A stretch of DNA of 36,578 bases. Source: a candidate division Zixibacteria bacterium RBG_16_53_22 (GTDB lineage Bacteria > Zixibacteria > MSB-5A5 > UBA10806). Shown in pieces: positions 1 to 7,587 of the stretch (the stretch's first letter is position 1; each line of letters begins with the position of its first letter). Location of the stretch: contig MEWP01000159.1 of the NCBI GenBank assembly GCA_001775395.1, positions 1 to 36,578 of the forward strand. The letters are read 5' to 3'. The notes under the pieces are model-generated. The model searched no databases. It saw only the letters and a program-made list of their open reading frames with translations, and was not told where the DNA came from. Position numbers and translations under genes: made by a program.

Positions 1-1050
1 CTCGATGTCTTGAACGAGAGAACATGGGAGCTCGAGAAATCGCAGGCGCAACTCAGCAATATATATGAAACCACGCGAGCCCTATCCGGGATTCTCGAGA
101 TGGACAGGCTACTTCAGGAGATTCTGAATGTCGCCCATAGGATTTTTCGACTCCAGAAATGTCAGGTCTATCTGACCAACGTCGCGGCCGACTGCCTCTA
201 TCTCTATGCCAGCCTCAATAACTCCAACAAGCGCATATTCGAGAAGCCGCCGATGCATGTAAGGGATACCAGCCCGTTGATGGAGGTTGGCGACAGGACG
301 GCTCTCTTCAAGCAGCTGAATTTCGATAATGGCGAAGGCGGCGCCGATTTCCTCGATATCCCGCTGGTTTCGCGGGGGAAACTCATCGGCATCGTCAGGG
401 TGGTCACCGAAAAGGGAAACATGCCGACCGAGCGCGAGAGACACCTTCTCATGATTTTCGCCAACGCCGCGGCGGTGGCTATCGATAACTCTCTCTTGCA
501 TAAGAAAACCGAAGAACTTACAATAACGGATGCGCTGACCGAACTGTACAATTACCGGTTTTTCCGGAACAAACTCGCCGACGAGCTTCGGCGCGCCGAC
601 CGATATCGGCAGAGATTTTCACTCTTGATGATGGACCTGGATCATTTCAAGAAGGTCAACGATGCCTTTGGACATCAGACCGGGAATATTGTCTTGCGCG
701 AAATCGCCAATGTCATTAAGCTGTGTGTGCGTGATGTCGATATTGTGGCCCGCTATGGAGGCGAGGAGTTCGCGGTGATTCTTCCCCAGACCGGGGATCA
801 GGACGCGCTTGTAATTGCGGAGCGAATCAGGGTGGCCACCGAAAAGGCGTTCTTCTCCGACGCCCAGGGACATCGGGACCTGCAGATCACTGTCTCGATC
901 GGAGTGGCGAGTTACCCCAACGGAGTTCACACGCTCGATCAATTGCTCGAGAAGGCCGATAAGGCGCTCTATCAGGCCAAGGCCGACGGCAGGAATCGAG
1001 TGCACATGGCCAATACCGAAAAGAGAATTTCGGTTAATGTTCCCGTATGA
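1..1050 (+). CDS. GAF-GGDEF diguanylate cyclase (5' partial)
   Basis: This protein probably makes the second messenger c-di-GMP from two GTP in response to a signal sensed by its GAF domain. A GAF-like region spans about residues 25-160 of the listed ORF and a GGDEF domain about 170-335. The active-site motif GGEEF is intact (residues 250-254). An RDVD sequence sits five residues before it, matching the RxxD product-inhibition site, so feedback control by c-di-GMP is likely. The track starts at a TTG at base 10, but the frame is open to base 1 (CTC GAT GTC). The residues around that TTG look like a coiled-coil linker, so the true start and probably more sensory sequence lie upstream of the window. 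The stop overlaps the next ORF by 4 bases. The family is clear; the sensed signal is unknown. Confidence 0.9.
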   Translation, partial: LDVLNERTWELEKSQAQLSNIYETTRALSGILEMDRLLQEILNVAHRIFRLQKCQVYLTNVAADCLYLYASLNNSNKRIFEKPPMHVRDTSPLMEVGDRTALFKQLNFDNGEGGADFLDIPLVSRGKLIGIVRVVTEKGNMPTERERHLLMIFANAAAVAIDNSLLHKKTEELTITDALTELYNYRFFRNKLADELRRADRYRQRFSLLMMDLDHFKKVNDAFGHQTGNIVLREIANVIKLCVRDVDIVARYGGEEFAVILPQTGDQDALVIAERIRVATEKAFFSDAQGHRDLQITVSIGVASYPNGVHTLDQLLEKADKALYQAKADGRNRVHMANTEKRISVNVPV

Positions 1051-2024
1051 CAGAGGTTTTCAATCCAGCCAACTTCCTCATACTGGGCTTCGATGGCCTG
1101 GAGCCATCTAATAAATTCCTGAATTTAATCCAGAATAGCCCGCCCGCGGGATTCCTTCTTCTGGGCCATAACTTTCATGATCTGGAACAACTGCGCTCTC
1201 TTGTGGCAGGCTTGAAATCGGCCTGCAGCGAAAGGACAATCCTGGCCGTCGACCAGGAGCCGGGGCGTGTCCAAAGGTTAAAGGGGACCTTTCCATTATC
1301 GAGGAAGCCATCGTATTATATCAAGCAGGGCGGCCTGACTGAATTCCGCGCCTGGTGTGGCGCCACAGCCGACATGATGGCCATGGCCGGATTAAACATG
1401 AACCTGGCCCCGGTTGTCGACCTGAATATTATTGCCGGCAAAAATTCCGTGCTGAGGGATCGGGCATTCGGCGACAATCCAGGGAGGGTTTCGGAATTTG
1501 GAGAGGTCCTAATCGAGGAATTCAAGAGTCGCGGCGTTACTACCTGTGCCAAGCATTTCCCCGGGCTTGGGGGAGGTTCCGGAGATCCGCACCAGGTGTT
1601 GACCAGGTCAGATGAAACCCTCGAACGGTTTCTTGATTTTCACTGGAGGCCGTTCAGAGCGGCTATCGAATCCAACGTGGTTTGTGTTATGACTACCCAT
1701 ATGCTGGCGCCTGCCATCGATCCCGAAAACTGCGCCACGTTTTCGAGCAATGCGGTCAGCCATCTTAGAAATACGCTGGGCCATCGCGGGCCGATAATAT
1801 CCGACGATCTTTGCATGTCTGGGGCGAGGACCGGTTATACGATAGGCGAGGCGGCGGAAAAATCACTTTGTGCAGGACATAATCTCCTGATCATCTCCAA
1901 GAACATCGACTTGCAAATTCAAGCGATAGATTCGATTCGAAGGCGTTGTGCCGTGGATCCCAATTTCATGAAATTGGCCATCGAAAACGAGAAAGCGTTG
2001 GAAACCTTCAAGAATGCACTCTAA
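1047..2024 (+). CDS. nagZ: Glycoside hydrolase family 3, NagZ-like beta-N-acetylhexosaminidase
   Basis: This is a single-domain GH3 enzyme of NagZ size (325 residues). NagZ removes N-acetylglucosamine from muropeptides in the cytoplasm during cell-wall recycling. The family motif KHFPG is at residues 169-173, followed by a D-x-H pair (D180, H182) that forms the catalytic His/Asp loop of NagZ enzymes. The nucleophile motif SDDL is at 252-255. The loop reads GLGGGSGDPH rather than the common GHGxxxxDSH, so it is a divergent member. No signal peptide is seen, which fits a cytoplasmic enzyme. It overlaps the upstream cyclase by 4 bases and the downstream anmK by 11. That pairing with anmK strongly supports a recycling role over general glycosidase activity. 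Confidence 0.85.
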   Translation: MTEVFNPANFLILGFDGLEPSNKFLNLIQNSPPAGFLLLGHNFHDLEQLRSLVAGLKSACSERTILAVDQEPGRVQRLKGTFPLSRKPSYYIKQGGLTEFRAWCGATADMMAMAGLNMNLAPVVDLNIIAGKNSVLRDRAFGDNPGRVSEFGEVLIEEFKSRGVTTCAKHFPGLGGGSGDPHQVLTRSDETLERFLDFHWRPFRAAIESNVVCVMTTHMLAPAIDPENCATFSSNAVSHLRNTLGHRGPIISDDLCMSGARTGYTIGEAAEKSLCAGHNLLIISKNIDLQIQAIDSIRRRCAVDPNFMKLAIENEKALETFKNAL

Positions 2025-3165
2025 TTTTCTCACCCATCTAAAATCGGGCAAAAGCCTGAATATTCTCGGGATCAATTCCGGCACCAGCGCCGATGGCATA
2101 GACATGGCGCTATGCAGATTCGCAACCGGCAAACCCAGGATAATATCATGCGCCACTCGTCCTTTCGGTCATCGCCTGACGGCCAGGATTATTTCGGCGG
2201 GGGAACCGAATTTCAACAATGGGGTCGAGTGGTTGAGGCTCGATGCCGAACTTGGGGAGATTCTTGGTGAAAACGCAAGAAGATTTATTAACAGGGCTGC
2301 CAGGCTTGATATTCGTATCGACCTGATAGCCGTTCATGGGCAGACCGTTCGCCATCTGCCGGACAATACCTCTCACAGGATAACATATCAAGTGGGAGAT
2401 GCCGCCCGAGTGGCGCGGATAACGGGCCTTCCGGTCATAACCGATTTCAGGCGCTCCGATATCGCGGCCGGCGGTGAGGGAGCGCCCTTGTCTCCAATAC
2501 TGCATGAGGCCCTGTTCAGGCATAGAAGCTTATGGCGGGCGATTGTCAATATTGGGGGAATATCGAATGTGACGGTGCTTCCGCCCTTTGGTTCAAAGTC
2601 CAGGCCTTTCGCGGCCGATTGCGGCCCCGGCAATATGCTGACAGATCGGGCAGTGCAAAACCTCTACGGTAAGGCCTATGATAGAGGCGGAAAGATTGCG
2701 CTATCGGGGGGCTCTCGCCCCGACGTGGTAAGGAAATTTCTGGCTGATCCGTACTTTTTGAGGAAACCTCCCAAATCGACAGGCCGAGAGTATTTCGGGG
2801 AGCCGTATTTGGAAAAGGTGATGCGACAACTCGGGAAAGCATCGCCCGAGGATATTGTCGCGACCCTTACTGAAATCACGGTTGGGGCCATGGCCGATTT
2901 CTTATCGGGATTTTGCCCCAGGGTCGAGGAAATATACCTTTGCGGTGGAGGCGCCCATAACAAGGCTATCCTTGGCAGGCTTCGCTCAATAATACCAAAT
3001 GTCAGAGTATCGACAACCACCGACCTTAAGTATGACCCCGATTACCTGGAGGCCCTGCTCTGGGCATATCTTGCCTGGCGTTTCATGAAAAGGCAGCCCG
3101 TGTCGGCGCGCGGCTATACCGGAGCGAAAAAACCCTATATTCCGGGCAGGCTATGTCTGCCGTAA
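2014..3165 (+). CDS. anmK: Anhydro-N-acetylmuramic acid kinase AnmK
   Basis: AnmK opens and phosphorylates 1,6-anhydro-MurNAc to MurNAc-6-phosphate, returning wall fragments to metabolism. The sequence has the family's N-terminal nucleotide-binding stretch (GINSGTSADGIDMAL), the AVHGQTVRHLP motif, an INIGGISNVT-like segment and CGPGNMLTDR. Its 383 residues match the usual length. The ATG lies inside the end of the NagZ-like gene (11-base overlap), which suggests translational coupling; NagZ acts just before AnmK in recycling. The stop overlaps the start of the SpoIID-domain gene by 13 bases. The assignment is firm. The start could be later, at ATG 2098 or 2104, but the GxxSGTSxDG loop requires the upstream start. 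Confidence 0.95.
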   Translation: MHSNFLTHLKSGKSLNILGINSGTSADGIDMALCRFATGKPRIISCATRPFGHRLTARIISAGEPNFNNGVEWLRLDAELGEILGENARRFINRAARLDIRIDLIAVHGQTVRHLPDNTSHRITYQVGDAARVARITGLPVITDFRRSDIAAGGEGAPLSPILHEALFRHRSLWRAIVNIGGISNVTVLPPFGSKSRPFAADCGPGNMLTDRAVQNLYGKAYDRGGKIALSGGSRPDVVRKFLADPYFLRKPPKSTGREYFGEPYLEKVMRQLGKASPEDIVATLTEITVGAMADFLSGFCPRVEEIYLCGGGAHNKAILGRLRSIIPNVRVSTTTDLKYDPDYLEALLWAYLAWRFMKRQPVSARGYTGAKKPYIPGRLCLP

Positions 3166-4397
3166 GATCAATTCTCAGTTCCCTGGTGATTGTTCTTATC
3201 TTATGCGCGAATTTGGCGGCCCAGGATTATCTTGACAGATTATCGAAAAGGTTTAAGCGCGAGATTCCCATTCAATTGTACGAGGGGTCAGAGGGGAGAA
3301 TTGGAGTCAGGGGAGAAGCGGTCATCGAGTGCTACCGGGGCCTGAAACTTGTGGAGATTTTCTATTTTTCGACCGATATCAAATTTCGCTATCGCAATAA
3401 TGGCATAGAGATCAGCGATGAAGACGATATCTTGACTTATGGCCTGGCAGAGGTTCGTGTCAAGCCCCGTCATGGATCGTCACTTGTGACGTTCAATGGC
3501 CGGGCCTATCGTGGCTATATTAAATGCAAGTACCAGAATTCCCCGGAAAAAGCCCTAATCCTCAACATGGTGGATATCGAGGATTATCTCCGGGGGGTCC
3601 TGCCGGCGGAAATTGGGGAAAGGGCCCCGGACGAATACGAGGCTGTCAAGGCGCAAGCCGTAGCGGCTCGAACCTACGCTGTCTGGAGGCTGACCGATAA
3701 TGAGTTCTCGGGGTATCTCTCTCCCACGGTGGCTGACCAGGTTTACACCGGGTTTGACACCGAGAAGGAGTTTCTCAGCCGGGGGATAGAGGAAACCAGG
3801 GGAGAGATAATGATATTCGAGGGCCGGCCAATCGCCGCCTTTTATCATGCTGTCTGCGGGGGGCACACCTCGCCCGTGGAGAAGATATGGCCGGAGCGCA
3901 ATCCGGCCGATTATCTTGTCGGGGCCGATGATGACACTTTTTGCACTTGGGCAAAAACCTACTCCTGGAGCGAGTCATATACTTTAGAAAGGCTAAGGGA
4001 AACGCTCATCAGGTATTTCACAGGCAAAAACGGCGCCAGGGCCAGGGATTTTGAATCGATAAACGATCTTAAGTTTGCCATTGACAAGAGGAGCGGCCGG
4101 GTGGAGATGATGGAGGTCAACACTGATGCCGGCGTGTTCCGCGAAACCAGCGACAGGATCCGCTGGGTCTTCTTAAGAGCGTCACCTGCGGGAGCGATTC
4201 TGCCCTCAACTAATTTCACGCCGCACAAGGTGGTCGTCGAAGGTAAGCTGGCAGGTCTGGAGATATCGGGTCTCGGCAATGGCCACGGGGTAGGTATGTG
4301 CCAATGCGGGGCCATCGGACGTTCGCGCGCAGGAGAGGAGTACGATAGTATCCTGAAGCATTACTATGGCCCTATCAAGCTTGCTGAATTATATTGA
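3153..4397 (+). CDS. SpoIID/LytB domain protein, exported
   Basis: SpoIID/LytB proteins cleave or help cleave denuded glycan strands; B. subtilis SpoIID is a lytic transglycosylase. A hydrophobic signal sequence is at residues 6-22, with a plausible cleavage site after LAA. The SpoIID core runs from about residue 115 to the C terminus. It includes the conserved segment EDYLRGVLPAEIGE, whose Glu lies at the expected catalytic position, and AVKAQAVAARTYA. The protein ends with the typical GNGHGVGMCQCGAIGRSRAG motif before a YYG tail. No sporulation gene is present nearby, so a role in wall remodelling or turnover is more likely. It overlaps anmK by 13 bases and could be the periplasmic source of anhydro-muropeptides for the two upstream enzymes; that link is inference. 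Confidence 0.85.
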   Translation: MSAVRSILSSLVIVLILCANLAAQDYLDRLSKRFKREIPIQLYEGSEGRIGVRGEAVIECYRGLKLVEIFYFSTDIKFRYRNNGIEISDEDDILTYGLAEVRVKPRHGSSLVTFNGRAYRGYIKCKYQNSPEKALILNMVDIEDYLRGVLPAEIGERAPDEYEAVKAQAVAARTYAVWRLTDNEFSGYLSPTVADQVYTGFDTEKEFLSRGIEETRGEIMIFEGRPIAAFYHAVCGGHTSPVEKIWPERNPADYLVGADDDTFCTWAKTYSWSESYTLERLRETLIRYFTGKNGARARDFESINDLKFAIDKRSGRVEMMEVNTDAGVFRETSDRIRWVFLRASPAGAILPSTNFTPHKVVVEGKLAGLEISGLGNGHGVGMCQCGAIGRSRAGEEYDSILKHYYGPIKLAELY

Positions 4398-5202
4398 TGC
4401 GGATGATTTTCGGTGCGACCAAAAGAGGATTCGACATATCAATCATATCAAGTTTGCGCTGATTCAGGATAGTCCGGGCTCCGGCATAAGAGGACCATAT
4501 CTGCAAAAGCTTCGGGAATTCGACCCGGATATAATCGCATTCCCGGAATATTATTTTGTTGGTCCGCCGTTCATCAATGTGACATCATCATATGTAATTC
4601 ACGACGAGACACTGGAGCGCTTGCAGAACTGGTCTCGCGAGCTGGGGTGCATCATCGTGGGTGGGACCCTGGTGGCGGACGAAGGCGGCCGGAAGTTTAA
4701 CCGGTGCTACATCTTTGATCGTGGCCGGACAGTCGGACATTACGACAAGATACATCTGTTTCGCGGCGAGGGTCAGGGGCTTTTGTCGCCGGGGACGGAG
4801 TACCGGGTATTTGAGATCGGATCAATCAGAATCGGCCTGCTTATCTGCGCCGATGCCCTTTTCCCCGATTCATTTCGCAATATCAGAGGACTTAAGCCTG
4901 ATCTGTTGTTCATACCCAATACCTCGAGATTCCGTGAGGGCGAATCGGTCGAAACGAAATTCAAGAGGGACATGGGCATTTTCGCCGCCGGCGCATCGGC
5001 CGCCGATACGATTGTGATCAAAGTAAGCGCCTCAGGAATATTGACCGGCCGCCGGCTGCAGGGCCGCAGCTTGATCGCTTTTCCAGGCAGCGTTGAATGG
5101 AGGATCGAGCCGCACAACGAGGATAAATCGGCACTGGCGCTGGCGACATCGAGCGGCGAAAAGACCAACCCCTCGCTTGACATTACAGTCTACCGCCCAT
5201 AA
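4366..5202 (+). CDS. Carbon-nitrogen (nitrilase-superfamily) hydrolase
   Basis: The Glu-Lys-Cys triad of the nitrilase/omega-amidase superfamily is visible: Glu in AFPEYYF, Lys in YDKIHLF and Cys in LLICADALF. Such enzymes hydrolyse amides, nitriles or N-carbamoyl compounds; the substrate cannot be told from sequence. The start is uncertain. The listed ATG lies 32 bases inside the SpoIID gene and has no clear ribosome-binding site, while family homology begins only at KFALIQ, about 30 residues in. An AAAAGAGGA stretch near 4420-4428 resembles a Shine-Dalgarno site, but only rare start codons (ATT, ATC) follow it in frame. Length and the distance between triad residues are normal for the family. 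Cytoplasmic, with no signal peptide. Confidence 0.8.
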   Translation: MALSSLLNYIDADDFRCDQKRIRHINHIKFALIQDSPGSGIRGPYLQKLREFDPDIIAFPEYYFVGPPFINVTSSYVIHDETLERLQNWSRELGCIIVGGTLVADEGGRKFNRCYIFDRGRTVGHYDKIHLFRGEGQGLLSPGTEYRVFEIGSIRIGLLICADALFPDSFRNIRGLKPDLLFIPNTSRFREGESVETKFKRDMGIFAAGASAADTIVIKVSASGILTGRRLQGRSLIAFPGSVEWRIEPHNEDKSALALATSSGEKTNPSLDITVYRP

Positions 5203-5212
5203 CTTGAAATAT

Positions 5213-5650
5213 ATGGTTCGTTTCAAACGATCGGGATTCAGGGTTATCGCCGTCTTGTCATTGTTGGCCCTCTTAGGCTCGGTGCTGGTATTGATTCAGC
5301 GATCCGAAAAGGCCGCGCGATTCAATATTCGCCTGCCGGGCGCCGGCGGCGCCTATAATTATCGTTACGACGAAACCAATCGAAATTCCACCGATCCGGT
5401 GATCGATTCCATGGCACTGGCGCGATCCCTCAATTTGAGTATCGCCATCGATTCCGAGAAGATCGATATCAATCAGTGCGGCTATTTCGATTTCGAGGCG
5501 CTTCCGGGGATAGGTCCGGCGTTGGCGGATAACATAATATCGTACCGTGACAGTGTCGGCAAATTCCGCAGTGTCGATGAGCTCTTGAATGTCAAAGGCA
5601 TTGGCCCGTCCAAGCTGAACCTCGTTCGGGACATGGTAGTGGCAAAATGA
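5213..5650 (+). CDS. ComEA-like helix-hairpin-helix protein, membrane anchored
   Basis: I place the start at the ATG encoding MVRFKRSGF rather than at the track's 5093, because the extra 40 residues are an out-of-frame reading of the preceding gene. The protein then has 145 residues, with one N-terminal membrane segment (about 10-27) and a short low-complexity linker. A C-terminal double helix-hairpin-helix domain carries the hairpins LPGIGPALADNII and VKGIGPSKLNLV. This is the architecture of ComEA, which binds incoming DNA at the outside of the inner membrane during transformation. The next gene is PilM-like, which fits a pilus or competence theme. No ComEC or other uptake gene is in the window, so a DNA-uptake role is inferred. 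The stop overlaps the next start by 4 bases. Confidence 0.75.
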   Translation: MVRFKRSGFRVIAVLSLLALLGSVLVLIQRSEKAARFNIRLPGAGGAYNYRYDETNRNSTDPVIDSMALARSLNLSIAIDSEKIDINQCGYFDFEALPGIGPALADNIISYRDSVGKFRSVDELLNVKGIGPSKLNLVRDMVVAK

Positions 5651-6501
5651 TTCTCGGCGTTGCCATCGAGACCGATTCTCTGCTGCTGGCCGCTCATTCC
5701 GGCCGGGACACCGAACCCCGATTCCGCACATTTACGATTAAAGGGAAAACGGTGGACGAGGGCGCTGACCACGCCGGCTCGATATGGGAGCAGGCCGGCG
5801 ACGATGCCCGGCAGTTTCTTATTCAGGCCGAACAGATAGTTTTCGCGCTGCCGGCCAGGACCTGCTATCTGAAGAGAATTAGTATCGAAAACCGGCTTAT
5901 TCGGGAAAAGCCCGATTATCTGAAATGGGTGGCCGGCAATCATCTGCCCGGGAAGCTCGACGATTATTATTTCGACTTCATTCCTCTAAGACAGAGTTTT
6001 GATGCTGCCAGAACCGAAATGCTCCTCCTCGCCACGACATCAAAGCGATATGATGAATTTTCAAGAAAATTAATCGCCGGGGAAAACCGCAATATGAAGT
6101 TCATTCCCGAGCAGATCGGCCTGGTGCAGGTAGTGGAGAAGTCGCTGAACAGCGAGGAGTTTGCACAAGCCGGAATTGTCGACTGCCGCCCAAACGGCAT
6201 CCTGGCCGTATTCGCCAGGAATAGCCGCTTTGACCATAGCCGGCTATTTAATAATTCGTCGTCTAAAAAAACCGAAATTGCTGCGGATATCGAGACATAT
6301 TTCTTGAGCCGGGCCGATTCCTCCGAGGCATTGCCCCTGGTAATCACCGGTTTTACCGGATGTTTCACAACCGGCTGGTCGCCGGTGGTCCCGGCATTCA
6401 TGGGAATACATAATCTGGAATATGCCGGCGCCTGGGGGGTGGCTGATTTTGTCATGCAGAACTTGTCTTTGCCAGGCCAGGGGACAGCGCAAGTCCGATG
6501 A
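5647..6501 (+). CDS. PilM-like (type IV pilus assembly family) protein
   Basis: I recognise this only by pattern. An early acidic strand (GVAIETDSLLLAA) takes the place of the actin-fold phosphate-1 loop. A segment like ALPARTCYLKRISIENRL is followed by an LDDYYFDFIPL stretch, which resembles PilM proteins (actin-like cytoplasmic platform of type IV pili or type II secretion). At 284 residues it is shorter than typical PilM (about 350), and I cannot see convincing second-phosphate or adenosine-binding motifs, so ATP binding may be lost. It overlaps the ComEA-like gene by 4 bases and the rsmD start by 4. No PilN, PilO or PilQ gene follows. Alternative: another GspL/PilM-like scaffold. A profile search against the PilM and GspL families would settle it. 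Confidence 0.5.
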   Translation: MILGVAIETDSLLLAAHSGRDTEPRFRTFTIKGKTVDEGADHAGSIWEQAGDDARQFLIQAEQIVFALPARTCYLKRISIENRLIREKPDYLKWVAGNHLPGKLDDYYFDFIPLRQSFDAARTEMLLLATTSKRYDEFSRKLIAGENRNMKFIPEQIGLVQVVEKSLNSEEFAQAGIVDCRPNGILAVFARNSRFDHSRLFNNSSSKKTEIAADIETYFLSRADSSEALPLVITGFTGCFTTGWSPVVPAFMGIHNLEYAGAWGVADFVMQNLSLPGQGTAQVR

Positions 6502-7076
6502 AAATCGCGGGCGGCCAATACAAGGGTAGAATCATAAAGGTGCCCAAAATTCGCAATATCAGGCCCTCGACCGAAAAGACCAGAGAAGCGATCTTCTCGG
6601 CATTGGGGGCCGATATCATCGATTCCACGGTGGCTGATCTATTCTGCGGGTCGGGCGCGCTTGGACTGGAGGCTCTCTCCAGGGGCGCCTGCCAGGCCCT
6701 TTTTGTGGATAGCAATCATGGCGCTGCCGTCGCTGTAAGGGAGAGCATCAAGGGGCTTGGGGTCGGAAATGAATCCAGGGTCATGACAATGAACGTGTTC
6801 CATTTAAGGCCCAAACATTTGCAGGGGGTCGGCATAATATTCGCCGACCCGCCGTATAGAGGGGGATATGCCCGGAAGCTCCTGACTTTATTGTCCTTGC
6901 CAAATTTCAACTGGTATGGGATATTGATTTTAGAACACGAGGCCGAATGGGAGAATGATGGGATCGAATTTCGGCTCCTGCGGCGGCTCAATTTCGGGGA
7001 TACGTCGGTAAGTTTTTTGATCCGAAATAGGCTGGACGAAAAAGCCGGCCACCAGAAAGGAAATAGCGATGGGTGA
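6498..7076 (+). CDS. rsmD: 16S rRNA (guanine(966)-N(2))-methyltransferase RsmD
   Basis: RsmD methylates G966 of 16S rRNA in the 30S subunit using S-adenosylmethionine. The protein begins MKIAGGQYKGRII, typical of the family, followed by RPSTEKTREAIFSAL, the SAM-binding loop DLFCGSGALGLEALSRGA and the N6/N2-methyltransferase catalytic motif DPPY (in FADPPYRGGYA). At 192 residues it has the normal length. It overlaps the PilM-like gene upstream by 4 bases and coaD downstream by 8. The rsmD-coaD pairing is common across bacteria and supports the call. Confidence 0.95.
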   Translation: MKIAGGQYKGRIIKVPKIRNIRPSTEKTREAIFSALGADIIDSTVADLFCGSGALGLEALSRGACQALFVDSNHGAAVAVRESIKGLGVGNESRVMTMNVFHLRPKHLQGVGIIFADPPYRGGYARKLLTLLSLPNFNWYGILILEHEAEWENDGIEFRLLRRLNFGDTSVSFLIRNRLDEKAGHQKGNSDG

Positions 7077-7551
7077 AATTGCCCTGTACCCGGGAACATT
7101 CGATCCGGTTACGCTTGGACATATAGATATCGTCAAAAGGGCCAGGAAAATATTCAGCAGCCTGGTTGTGGCGGTGGCGGAGAATCCGCAAAAAAGCCCG
7201 CTGTTTTCGGTTGAGGAGAGGATGGAGCTCATAAGGACGGCGACCGCTGATATCGATGGGATAACAGTTACCTGGTTCAACGACCTGACCGCCAGATTTG
7301 CCAGATCGATAAATGCCACCGTAATCATCCGCGGCCTGCGGGCCGTCTCGGATTTCGAGTTCGAGTTCCAGATGGCGTTAATGAACAGGAAGATCGAGCC
7401 CTTAGTCGAGACGGTGTTCTTGATGCCCAATGAGAAATACAGTTATCTGTCATCCTCGCTGGTAAAGGACATTGCCAGGCGCGGCGGCGATATCTCCTGT
7501 TTCGTGCCCGAGGTCGTCGGGGCCGGGCTCAAGGCGAAATTCGGCGCTTAG
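7069..7551 (+). CDS. coaD: Phosphopantetheine adenylyltransferase CoaD
   Basis: CoaD transfers AMP from ATP to 4'-phosphopantetheine, the penultimate step of coenzyme A synthesis. The nucleotidyltransferase motif TLGHIDI follows the opening ALYPGTFDPV. The ISSSL-type motif appears as YLSSSLVKDIARRGGD near the C terminus, and RGLRAVSDFEFEFQMALMNR is the usual central signature. Its 160 residues match the hexameric bacterial enzyme. The ATG overlaps the end of rsmD by 8 bases, with a ribosome-binding site (GAAAGGAAAT) inside rsmD. The call is secure. Confidence 0.97.
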   Translation: MGEIALYPGTFDPVTLGHIDIVKRARKIFSSLVVAVAENPQKSPLFSVEERMELIRTATADIDGITVTWFNDLTARFARSINATVIIRGLRAVSDFEFEFQMALMNRKIEPLVETVFLMPNEKYSYLSSSLVKDIARRGGDISCFVPEVVGAGLKAKFGA

Positions 7552-7587
7552 CGTATTCATGAAAAGCTCACCAAATTCGGGAGGAAA

